From Phlegmacium glaucopus (taxonomy: Eukaryota; Basidiomycota; Agaricomycetes; Agaricales; Cortinariaceae), in contig MU130714.1 of NCBI GenBank assembly GCA_015039465.1, positions 62,001 to 126,000 of the forward strand: a stretch of DNA of 64,000 nucleotides, read 5' to 3'. Of the stretch, positions 24,301-33,771 are shown piece after piece (the first letter of the stretch is position 1; every line of letters begins with the position of its first letter). The translations under genes and the position numbers were made by a program. The notes below the pieces were generated by a model. The model did not search any database. It saw nothing but the letters and a program-made list of their open reading frames with translations, and had not been told where the DNA came from.

Positions 24301-25276
24301 TGTACCTACCTTGACAGTGACCGTCACCTCCTCTTTGTCACTCACTGTAAGGTCTATAAATAAATTGCTATAACACTGTACAGTTCCGAACTCTATGTCC
24401 GTTGTCACGCAGTTGACCCAGCTTTAGGGTCACCATCGCTGGCCGTCTGGTAGCTCTGTCTCGCACTTGNNNNNNNNNNNNNNNNNNNNNNNNNNNNNNN
24501 NNNNNNNNNNNNNNNNNNNNNNNNNNNNNNNNNNNNNNNNNNNNNNNNNNNNNNNNNNNNNNNNNNNNNGACCGGTGCAACTGTTCCTGTTCAGCATTGT
24601 CCTTTATCTCCTCTGTTGTCGCCAGAAAATTACACCACAGCCTTAGAGTCTCACATATGGCTTCACCCTCATGATGCCGGACCAACAGGTATGTACCAAC
24701 CTCCCATAGTTCAGCAGTACGAAAGTAACTGCCGTTCCATTGCTCGATACGATGAAACGGATTGTCTCTGTGAGATAGTCTCATACATGCCCGGCACATA
24801 GGGGTAGCCAGCAGGCAATCCTTACATCTCCACACGGCAAAGAGAGCCTTGTCACAATGCCGGCATATGCCGGTGACACCTGGGAGTGCCTCCCGGCTGA
24901 GAAGAGCTTCTAACAAGTTATCTATACGGTCGACGTATTGCTGTATGTAATCTTTTTGTGTCTGACCATAAAGAGATTAGTACCCATGGGATGCTTCTTT
25001 CAGTTGAATGCCTACTCGATGTGGATGCGTTCTCTCTGGTGGAGGGGACACATTCGCCGGCTCGCAGTCCATCCGAGGCATGTCTGCTGGTTTCTCAACG
25101 GTGGTTATCTTCTCACTCGGTGAATCTATTGGTATCCAGACTCGTTTCGAAACTGTACGGCCGTCATTCCTTGTTTCTAAAATTGTTTTGTGTGTGACTG
25201 CCTCCGCCAAGTCGGTATCTCCATCGACCATAGGTTGCTTCCCCCGCTTGCGTTTGTTGATTGTTCGTGAATTCAT
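21370..25276 (-). CDS. KDZ transposase with CxC2 domain; middle part written in mirror orientation
   Basis: Start at 25276 (MNSRTINKRKRG), with a Lys/Arg-rich N-terminus. After a short intron comes the CxC2 cluster: CRHCDKALFAVWRCKDC, CRAC and FHRIEQWNGSYF. The sequence enters the N gap at 24569. The missing middle is found by taking the plain complement of 22536-24469 left to right. It gives the CxC2 end (VVHSNGLHHI), GNFKADHVRQQNP, the KDZ core CDVTGLVSIACGRHGCY and VDLFKGEQQKNVDF, the catalytic-type YDIACQY, GLFHVHAH, SFIPGAAIVAGEILESLW and LEHRAEMLDDH. The C-terminus returns in normal minus orientation from 22436: NTHSRAAVKKLNLKISVH and, after an intron, HWLRARAQVMRWQEQV, ending at 21370. 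No nonsense change was seen in the parts I read. As deposited the gene is unreadable because of the assembly error. Confidence 0.85.
22437..24469. other. Mirror-image block: sequence reversed without complementing (assembly error)
   Basis: Read left to right, the complement of this block is transposase coding sequence with proper introns (for example an acceptor TACTTTGCAG before KAPCENTFRA). Neither strand of the block as written encodes anything. Its first 99 bases (22437-22535) equal 24668 down to 24570 read backwards, base for base, right up to the N run. A chromosomal inversion would give the reverse complement, never the plain reverse, so this is a data-processing error. The true position of its low-coordinate end is against 24570. 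Confidence 0.95.
24470..24569. other. Assembly gap (100 N)
   Basis: One hundred N abut the mirror block. Because the mirror block overlaps the right flank by 99 bases, the true missing sequence is probably only a few bases at the other join (between complement-24469 and 22436). There the transposase frame does not quite connect. Confidence 0.95.
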
Positions 25277-25425
25277 GGTCGTGGTCAGGAAGGAAATATA
25301 AGATATAAATATGTGTATCTGTGTTAGAAAACAAGCAACACATGGCAGCCTCATGTTTGCAATGAGGCACAAAGCAGTATCATGGTTCTCTTCTCAAACT
25401 CTCACATCTTGGTTCTGAAATTCTC

Positions 25426-27737
25426 ATGGATGCCAATTTACCTCGCAATCCATCTGGTCATCCATCTGGCCGACTGACTCGGATTTATAATACCCAAGAA
25501 CGTGCTGCGATCAATACATTCAAGACTCAATACCTGGAGGCAACTTCGCCGGTAGCAAGAAAGACAATCGCCCAGGTCCATATATTCCCAGCACTTTTCA
25601 ACCATTGGATCAGCATTGGGCAAGTCATAGATGATAGAGAAATGAAATTACGGACAGTGGTATGTTAAAGGGTCCAATGAAGATTGCGTTGGAATATTAA
25701 CGGTGGTATTAATGTAGGAACTGATTAGTTGGCTTCGGAATGTATGGCGCCCTACAAAAAAGTTTGCCTTGACAAAAGGGAATCGATACCGGCTTACCGA
25801 TGTCCTTTGGTGGACTAGGGAGGCCGATGTATTCAAGGAGATTGCGTCGATGATGGACCTCGAGTCAGCCGATACCAACACTCCGGGTTGGTTCCCGCTT
25901 CGCACGAGAGCTGCAAAGAACCTTCTTGAAGAAATGCCAGAGGTGGAGAAGAAGAAGCTCAGAGACGAGGCCGATAGATGGGTCATTGAGGGTGTGCCGC
26001 CCGATCTTCAGAGGAAGTGAGTGTGCCAGAGCCGGTGCCGGTGCCAAAAGTCACTAAGATGTCCTAGATTTGCAGAAGAAAAATGGCTTTCGCGCTTCAG
26101 CAAGACAGCAAAAGAGGTCTACAATGAGATGGGATTACTCTCGGTCTCTGTAGTTGTGTACACACGGAAGAATGGTCAGACGGCGATTGATATGTACGTG
26201 CTGGCTTGTCCTCTGCCGGGCACACTCACTGACAATTGTCAGCCATGATGACATTGCCAATCTTCTTGGTGTGCCAGCAAAGTCATTTGAAGATACACAG
26301 AGTGAAAAGGCCTTAGATATGAAGCGAACAGTCTTGGAATACATCAAAACACTCCGGGCTGCTGGTGCCGGTGCCGGTGCCGGTACTAGTCCTGTATCCG
26401 GCACTGACCCCCTGGCAATTCAACTAGATGCTGACGGTTTTCCCATTGCTCCATCGCCGGCATCATGGGATAAGGTTACAAAAAGTGATCTGGAGCGACT
26501 GTATCGCGGGTATATCACAACACATTATCGTATGTACCTGTCTCCTCTGCCGGGGTCTAGGTGTTGATCACCTGCAGGGCTTGCATCTAGAGACGCGAAG
26601 CGTCAGGCCCCATTTAGCCGGGTGTCAGTAAAGCAATCGGACTTTATTGCAGCGAAATATCTACCGCGTGGTATCACCCTGAACGACCCCCGAGCAATGA
26701 AACGTGAAGCAATGATACAATTCTTTGAACATATTGGAGCACGGCAGGCATCACACGGCGTACAAGATGCATTTAGATTCAAGTCTGTGCTATCCAGTCG
26801 TAAAAAGGGTTCCCTGCGTGAGGCGAGGTACTTCGATGCAGCTGCCGGAGACCCGGCGCCGGCGCTCCCATTGACGACAACGACAGCCGGCCAGAGAGCC
26901 ATAGCGGATACCCGGGTTAACAGTCAACCAATTTTACAAGATGCCCCTTATGCCTTGAATGCGATTCAGCCAGTTATGTTCTCGCAGGATGTCCCGTATT
27001 CCTTCAATACTTTCGAGCCAGTCATGTTCTCGCAGGCCCCAGATGTTCAACACCCGGGCCCAACATCTATGCCGACTCTGACACTGGACCCGGCATACAA
27101 CATTGATCCATTTGTGAATCTGGATCCATCTTTGGAGCCGGCTCAAGATATCTACCTCTCACTTACAAGTCTATTCACAAATCCTGTGTCGGCATCTACT
27201 TCCACCATAGTGCCGGCCATGGGACCGGCACACAATGCAGATGTCTTACCGGCATCGAGAGCAGCATTATTGGAACCAGCTGTAATGGTCTCATGCGTCG
27301 ATCCGGCGGTATTGAATCCGGCATCCTGTGACCGGGCATTACTGAATCCGGCATCCTGTGACCAGGCATTATTGAATCCGGCATGCTGTGACCGAGCATC
27401 ATTCACTCCGGCATCCGGTGACCAGGCATCATTGAATCTGGCATGCTGTGACTGAGCATCATTCACTCCGGCATCCGGTGACCAGGCATCATTGAATCCG
27501 GCATCCGGTGACCAGGCATTCTGCCTTCCAGCATCCGGTGACCAGGCAACATACAATCCGGCGTCTTCTTTGGCACTGGCACTGACCGCCCAGCACGAGT
27601 TGGCAACGATATCAACACTGGCACAAGCGGCAGTATCACCCCGGCATCCAGTGAAAAATGCTGAAAGATTAGCAATTGAGGAGGCGAAGAAATATGGGGC
27701 AACAGGCAAGCGTCGGCGTGGAGCTGTGCGGCGCTAG
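25426..27737 (+). CDS. KDZ-element accessory protein A with a C-terminal NPASCDQA repeat; one nonsense copy
   Basis: Function not recognised. It is divergently transcribed from the transposase with a 149-bp gap between the ATGs, so the promoter is shared. Exons: MDANLPRNPSG-TRIYNTQERAAINTFK (25426-25664); ELISWLRNVWRPTKKFAL to GVPPDLQRK (to 26019); KWLSRFSKTAKEVYNEMG to NGQTAID; DDIANLLGVPAKSFEDTQ to YRGYITTHY; and from about 26569 RQAPFSRVSVKQSDFIAA with HIGARQASHGVQDAFRFK. The last three introns contain GCCGG words. The tail is a 30-bp tandem repeat (27300-27560, NPASCDRALL-like). One unit carries TGA (27453-27455) where its neighbour has CGA; the frame stays open beyond it to 27737. The gene may therefore end early in this copy. 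Confidence 0.6.
27300..27560 (+). repeat. 30-bp coding tandem repeat in gene A
   Basis: Units such as GAATCCGGCATCCTGTGACC encode NPASCD-like peptides. A 60-bp double unit (27391-27450) is duplicated nearly exactly at 27451-27510, with one CGA-to-TGA difference. Confidence 0.85.
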
Positions 27738-27960
27738 TAGAGTGAGCCAGGCCATGCCGGTCACTGGTTCCCACTCCCATCAGGTGATACCAGGCACTCA
27801 CTGTCCAATTCAGAATATAAACATTTATTTTGCAATTAAAAAGACAAGGGTGTATAAGTCAATGAGGCAAGAAACAACAAGGCGACCAAAAGAACACGTA
27901 AACTGGGATGCGTAGTAGGATGAAGATATGGATAGGAACCAAAAATGACCGGCAACCCCC

Positions 27961-30580
27961 TCACTGCTGCCTGTGCTTCTTGGGAGCTGGCTCTTCAAGG
28001 GTGTCATCGGCAAGTCGTTTGGTGGAGGCTGGGCCGGGTGATGAGGCCAGACGTGGAGACCGGCGCAGGTCAGTTGCTTCGGCAGCTGGTGATTTGGACC
28101 GGGCACGAGACCGACTGCCAGACGGAGTCTGTGGAGGCAAAGGCGTAACAGCGGGACCCGGCACTTGCAGAAGGGTGGTCCGGGTATAATTTATGGCTTC
28201 CTGCGATGTGTTTGGAGTTGGAGGGAGTAGGTGGACACTTGGCATGTCCACTATGGGTTCCGATGTGGATGGCAAGGCAGGTGGGGGCATGTCAGCGGGA
28301 TCAGCTGCCATCGGAGGGGCAGTAGGCACATCATCAGGGATCGGCACTGTGTGAGGCGCAGTCGCCGATTGGACAGCTTCGGCGGCCGGCATTGGCATAG
28401 ACACAGGGGGGTTCACATCCGGCATTGGCTGAGACGCCGGCAATGGGAGATCTACCGGCATCTCGTTCCCTACCGCCAGGAGGTCGACAGTTGGTGCCGG
28501 ACATGGAGCGGGTACGGTGTGAGGCGCAGCCGCCGGTTGGACAGCCTCGCCATCTGGCATTGGCACAGTGCGAGGGGCTGGGTTCACGTGCGGCATTGGC
28601 TAAGACGCCAGCAGTGGGAGAGCCACCGGCATTTCATTCCCTACCGGCAGTGGGTCGACAATGGACACCGGACATGGAGCCGGCATCTGCTGTACAGACG
28701 GATGGAAGTCCGGCATCTGGTGTGGAGCCGGCAGTGCTGCTGGTGGAGGAGGTCCCGGCATTGTTCTTCCTTGGTCAGGAACAGGGAGTGTAGGTGCCGG
28801 TCTTGATGATCCCGGGGTCGGCGACCCCAGCACTAGTATTGGGGCAGGAGTGGCCGGTACCATTGCATGGTCTTGCTGAGGTGGTTTCTCGCTGAGGGTC
28901 TTCAGCAGCTCCTCAGCGCGGGCAAGCCGTTCCCTCATCTCTTCCATCTCCGTATTCTGAGCCTCTACTCGCTGACCCAAAAACCGGACCTCCCCTTCAG
29001 CCGCCACATTCTTCATCAGCCATGTCTCCACCAGGATGAACGCATTGTCCATCCTCTCCTCCAGCGTGTTCACGTCTTGCAGACACGCGACCAGTTCGTT
29101 GCGGAAGTCAGTGACCATGGACGTCAAATGTTCAATATCTAGAAATGTCATGGATAAATATATTGGAAAATGAAACATGAAACTTACCACCGTCCCGGTC
29201 CAAATCTGCAAAGGTCTGTGTCTGTGGGCGCCGGTTGGCAGCACCGGCATCAGAAGCCTCTGCGTCACTGGAAATGATCATGGCAGGACTCTTGACCACC
29301 TTCTTCTTAGCGCTGGCAGCCGGGGCACGTCGAGATTTGGGTGCCGGTACTCCTTTCTTCGCCGGTGCCGGTTTCTGTTCGGGTGGTGGCTTGTTGGACG
29401 TAGCCGGCTTTGCCGGGGCCGGTTTCTTACTGGATGACTGTTTCTTGCTGGGTGCTGGTTGAATGACCCATGCTGTTCCTTGCTCACAATCTTCCTCCTC
29501 CTCACTGGCCGGATCACATCTCATCTTGATTGTGGCGCAGAAAACACACGCCGTTGCGAAACCCGCCTGTTCCAAACAAGTCCTCTTCGATTTGACGCAA
29601 TGCCGGCATGCCGGTGTTCGGAGCCAGCCATTGGTCTTTGGGGCCGGACACTTCTTCTCTCCCTGGCTTGCTGGGGGCCAGACTTTAATCGTTGGTTGTT
29701 GCGGTTGCTCCTCATCCCCCTCCTCCGTGTCCTCCATTTCATCAACTGGCACAACCATTTTTTGTTTCCCCTTCTCCTGACGGGGAGGTTCAGGGTGTCC
29801 CCCATGTGCTACAGGCCGGACGTTAGCCCTTGGCTCCTCCTGAGTCTCCTCATCCTTGTCATCCTTGTCATCCTTGTCATCCTTGTCATCCTTGTCATCC
29901 TCGTCGTCTGTTTCCTCCACCGGTGCCACCATCTTTCCCTTGCCTTTGTCTTGTCGTGCCGGTTGAGGGATTGAAGGACCGGCAGACGGCATATGCCGGG
30001 TATTTGGGGCTACTGCCGGTACCACCTGTGCCGGTGATGAACCTGCAACCGGCACTTTCAGCTTTCCTGATGCCGGCTCTCGTGCTACTGCCGTAGATGT
30101 CAACTGAGCCGGGGAAGGAGCCTTGCGTCCTGAGGGTCCACTCGCTACCATCACTTGCAGACGTCGCACCGGGGCTTTGGGTACTGCAGCCGGTGCCATG
30201 CCGGCTTGACGATGCTGGTCTGGGTGCTCCTGGTCAAAATCCTGCAAGACAGCGACTTGCCGGGTCCAAAACTGGTCGTCGAGCTGTCCCTGTGTCTTTG
30301 CCCTGAGCCAGCCTTCGGTAAATGGCCAGATAAACCGCGGCGCCTTGAATTCCTGTTGAATTTCAGGGCTGTCGCGTGTGTCGTGAGCCGCTTGCATCAA
30401 GGTATTCTATAGGCTCGATGAACATGTCTGTATGTGTTTTGATGATGGCGGAGGACTTACCATGGTGGGGCGTTCCTTCTGGAACACTTTTCGAATCGTG
30501 CCGTCGAGGACGGCAGCCCGGAAAATGACATCGAGGTCGTCGACGAGGTCTCGGATAATGGTTGGAGTGTAGGCAGACAT
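27961..30580 (-). CDS. KDZ-element accessory protein D with a Cys cluster and coiled coil; one nonsense codon
   Basis: Three exons: from 30580 MSAYTPTIIRDLVDDLD; after a GTAAGT intron (about 30471-30414) AAHDTRDSPEIQQEFKAP with FIWPFTEGWLRAKTQ; then a long acidic/basic low-complexity stretch (a KDD repeat from a CATCCTTGT minisatellite at 29840-29890). A cysteine cluster CRHCVKSKRTC...CVFCATIKMRC near 29500-29600 resembles a Zn2Cys6-like binuclear cluster. The third exon (from about 29138) has a coiled coil MEEMRERLARAEELLKTL. It then has a Pro-rich tail of two long repeats, ending in a basic, NLS-like APKKHRQQ. TAG at 28600-28602 replaces CAG of the sister repeat, truncating this copy. A role as an element-encoded DNA-binding partner is inference. 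Confidence 0.6.
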
Positions 30581-30814
30581 TGATAGATTGTTGGTAGTGG
30601 GTTGCTGGAAAGAAACTACATAGACAATCAGTAAATACCCGGCATTGGTGCCATCGGCACTCACCTTAGCGTGTGGTGGGGACTGGTGAGGGGAAAAAAG
30701 GCAGGATCAACAACATACACGTGGGAACATTCAACAATCAACATACACGTGACCTTCTTCGCTTGCTCGAGCCACGGCACATATACTGGCTGTTATCTCA
30801 AACATTCACCACCA

Positions 30815-31731
30815 ATGGCATCCAGCACACATCCCAACCCCTTTACCTCCGACAACGTACAAAACAGTGAGAACCCATGGATCCCGGAAGGATGTGTTAC
30901 CGTTGTTGGCCCCAATGATCAGAGATACTTGGTACCGGCATTCATGTTACCGGCAATGCATCAACTGTTCGACGGACATCGAAAGAAGGAAGAGTTGAAG
31001 GCTTTCGGTGCTTCAGGAACGGTAAGTACTTACTTGTCCTAGTTTATCGGGCATCAGTCTGGCTGCTCGCAACCGGCTCAGCTAGTACCGGCTCAGCTAG
31101 TACCGGCATAGCTAGTACCGGCATAGCTAGTACCGGCATAGCTCGTACCGGCATACATTGTACCGGCATACATTGTACCGGCTTCCTCCCTACTCTCATC
31201 CTTGCTATCATGCTGTGCTAGCTCGCAGACTAGTCGGCGGTATACCTCCAGGGGTGACTGCCGGCATACTTTGTCTCGGCATACTTTGGACCGGCATGCT
31301 CTGGGCTGATATCGCCCACTGCATATGCTAACCATGATTTTGAAGGTCCATCAATTTGCCAGCCAGCTCTTTGACATTATTGGAGAGGGCAAAATCATGA
31401 TGCCAACCGTTCCCGTGAGTGAAAGTGGAATTTTATGCCGGTTTCGCTGAGCCCCCATTTCTAGGGATCTAGTGATCGTGAACGTTTAGCAGCACATAGC
31501 GAGGTCCTGGCACTTCAAGAAAGGCTCGGCATATCATACAAAGATGCTGCACATCGGTTGTACATGGCGGAACTGGAGGGGATCAAGGCAGAGCAAAAGA
31601 TGTACAAGGCCTTTACGAGTTTGCAATCATCAACGGAGACGACCCTTCAAATGGCTTATCAGTCTATAAAAGTCATTGAATCCACTGGCCCATGTGCCGA
31701 GGCCGGCAGTAATGTTGCAGGCATGCAGTAA
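30815..31731 (+). CDS. KDZ-element accessory protein E, small helical protein
   Basis: Function not recognised. It has three exons: 30815-31021 (MASSTHPNPFTSDN, WIPEGCVTVVGPNDQRYL, MLPAMHQLFDGHRKKEEL), about 31346-31409 (FASQLFDIIGEGKIMMP) and about 31465-31731 (SSDRERLAAHSEVLALQE, GISYKDAAHRLYMAELE, stop TAA). The first intron (about 325 bp) contains a 15-bp TACCGGCATAGCTAG minisatellite. The VTVVGPNDQRYLVPAFML segment recalls short basidiomycete transposon-associated proteins. It is divergent from gene D (about 235 bp between starts) and shows no broken codon. Confidence 0.6.
31078..31180. repeat. 15-bp minisatellite in the intron of gene E
   Basis: About seven tandem 15-bp units of the form CTCAGCTAGTACCGG, CATAGCTAGTACCGG and CATACATTGTACCGG. 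They lie wholly inside the first intron of gene E, and each carries the ACCGGC variant of the element-wide word. Confidence 0.85.
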
Positions 31732-31759
31732 TATATTTGATATTGCACATTTATGTTAT

Positions 31760-33430
31760 TATTTACTATCCTTGGAATACGACACCGGCGGGTGGAAGGT
31801 GATTGGATCATGATGCCGAATGATATCCAACCCGGCAATGTGTGACAAATATGCTCCGGCATGTGGGGATCAACCGGCATGCTTGGGATCACAGTAATCT
31901 TGATATTAACTCACTATCTGCTTGTTATCAACTAGCATGCCCGGGATCAACCAGCATTCTTGCTGTCAAACGGCAGGCCTCCTGTCAACCGGCATGCCTA
32001 CCATAACCCGGCATTCTTGCTATTACCGGGCATTCTTTCTATCAACCGGCATTCTCACTATGAACCGGTGATGTACCAGCAGTGGGATCAGACCGCAAGT
32101 AGTAACGTAGTTCGGAGGGGTTAATGTAGATTTCCTCGATAGAATTTAAAGGGAAGTTCGCGGTATTGAAATACGCTAGACGAGTAGACCGCGAAGATAG
32201 CGAAGTCCGCGAACGATAACGCAGTACGCGAAGTAACTTAAAGGATGAGACTATTGACTTAGAACGTTGCTGCAAAGTTTATGGGATCAAAACTCTGGCC
32301 GTCTCTTGTTCACCTTCCCTCCTACTTGCTACAAGTACTTAATACAAGAGCAACAAGCTAGCCAGGTGCGGATATGCGAAACAGTAATGTAAAAATTGAG
32401 CTAGTGCGAAGTCACATGGGCCCAGTAGTTTGGTAACAAAGAAATAGGAGATAGAATAATAATAGAAGTGATGAGTAAGGAGGTCAGTTGAATGACCTCC
32501 TGTTTCGAAGGAGATGATAAAATAATAATATATATAGAAAGTTAAAAGAAAGTAAGTTGAAAACAACACGGACCATGATCAAACCGGTGAAAGGGATGTG
32601 TATGCGAGCCGTGAAAGACCGCGAGATCAAAGGGAAGCTGTGGAAAGGTGTGGTTGCGAAGGAAGGAAATGGCTAAGTCCAGTATTGATAGAGAGAGTTG
32701 AAGATATGTCTAAGTATGAAGTGCGAAGACGAATGAGGGTGCGTTGGATAGTTAGAAAGGTCGTAGAAGTGACGTGCGAAGGTTATGCGAGGATTATAGT
32801 ATGTTGTGCGAGATGCGAAGGATGTGCGAGAATTGCGAATGATGGTGCAAACGAAACTGGTACCCGCGAGGTATCCGCGTATGCTGCGAAGTTGTTAAAA
32901 CGCAAAAATAACCAGTTTACGAACCTAGAGGTTATATGGGTCCTATCACCGGCAGGCCTGCTATCGCCCGGCATGCTCAGTGTCACCCGGCATGCCTATG
33001 CACCAGCATTCTTGTTATCAACCAGCATGCATGCTCTCAACCGGCGTGCTCGCTATCCACCGGCATGCTTGCAATTACCCGGCATTCTTGCTATTACCCG
33101 GCATTCGTTCTATCAACCGGCATACTCGCTATCAACCGGCAGGCCTGCTATCAACCGGCATGCCTGGCATCCACCGGCATTCTTGTGATCAACCGGCATG
33201 CATGGTCTCAACCGGCGTGCTCGCTATCCACCGGCATTCCTGTCATCAAGCGGCAGGCCTGGCATCAACCGGCATGCATACAATCACCCGGCATCATTGA
33301 GGTCTATCAACTGGCATGCTTGCTCTCATGCGGCATCCTTGGTATTCACCGGCATCCTCGAGATCAACCGGTATGTTTGTTTGGCCTCACCCGGCAGGCC
33401 TGGACACCTCACTACTAGCAATGCCGGCCA
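31760..33430. repeat. Right subterminal CCGGCAT minisatellite, split by an insert
   Basis: Units such as CTATCAACCGGCATTCTTG (about 20 bp) lie at 31760-32085 and 32940-33430. The stretch 32090-32935 lacks the motif and is annotated separately. Confidence 0.85.
32090..32935. other. Motif-free insert inside the right subterminal array
   Basis: About 850 bp without TGCCGG, but rich in GCGA words (for example GCGAAGTCCGCGAACG). It contains a hairpin GGAGGTCA-N6-TGACCTCC near 32490-32511. It is probably a separate insertion (LTR or MITE remnant). CCGGTGAT at the left junction and ATCACCGG at the right are inverted, but they may simply be array units. The open frame at 32598-33188 has no recognisable domain and runs into the minisatellite. 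Confidence 0.45.
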
Positions 33431-33469
33431 TGACCACTGCGAAGTGTTGGCATCAAAGCCGACGCATGC

Positions 33470-33764
33470 TAGCACTGGTCATACCAACAGACAGTGCCAC
33501 TAGGTCCACTACTCTATCCTACAAGCAGTGCTGGTCGAGACCAGAGGCATCTGCCGGTTGACACCGGCCCTGCCTATAAGTATACCCGGCACCTAATGGT
33601 GCCGTCCGTATTCTGTGAATCTGTATCATTCGACACAGTGTGTATGTCTTAATAAGCCCTGCTGTATTCGCGGATTCACGGGGCCCCGTGAACCTGTATC
33701 TTTCAACACAGTGTGTCTGTTCCGGGAATCGTATCATTTGGTACACTGTAGTGTCCCTATGTGT
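33470..33764. repeat. Right TIR of the KDZ element
   Basis: Inverted copy of 18008-18290, including CACGGGGCCCCGTG and ACACTGTAGTGTCCCT at the tip. A small number of mismatches and indels separate the two. Confidence 0.85.
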
Positions 33765-33771
33765 TGATATA

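Larger units (their letters stand above)
18008..33764. mobile_element. 15.76-kb KDZ (CxC2-type) DNA transposon with five accessory genes
   Basis: Terminal inverted repeats of about 290 bp lie at 18008-18290 and 33470-33764, with AGGGACACTACAGTGT near each tip. The direct repeat TTGATAT (18001-18007 and 33765-33771, 7 bp, or 8 with one mismatch) flanks the element. Deleting the element plus one repeat restores a continuous copia RT reading (QAYIKAMVEKF). It contains the transposase and five other genes on both strands. All are rich in TGCCGG words, and inverted subterminal minisatellites flank the gene block. This is the youngest layer of the three-level nest. Confidence 0.9.

Noticed and set aside
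22437..24469. Natural inversion within the KDZ element
   Set aside because: An inversion would leave the reverse complement. The block matches only as a plain reversal, with a 99-base mirrored overlap to the right flank.
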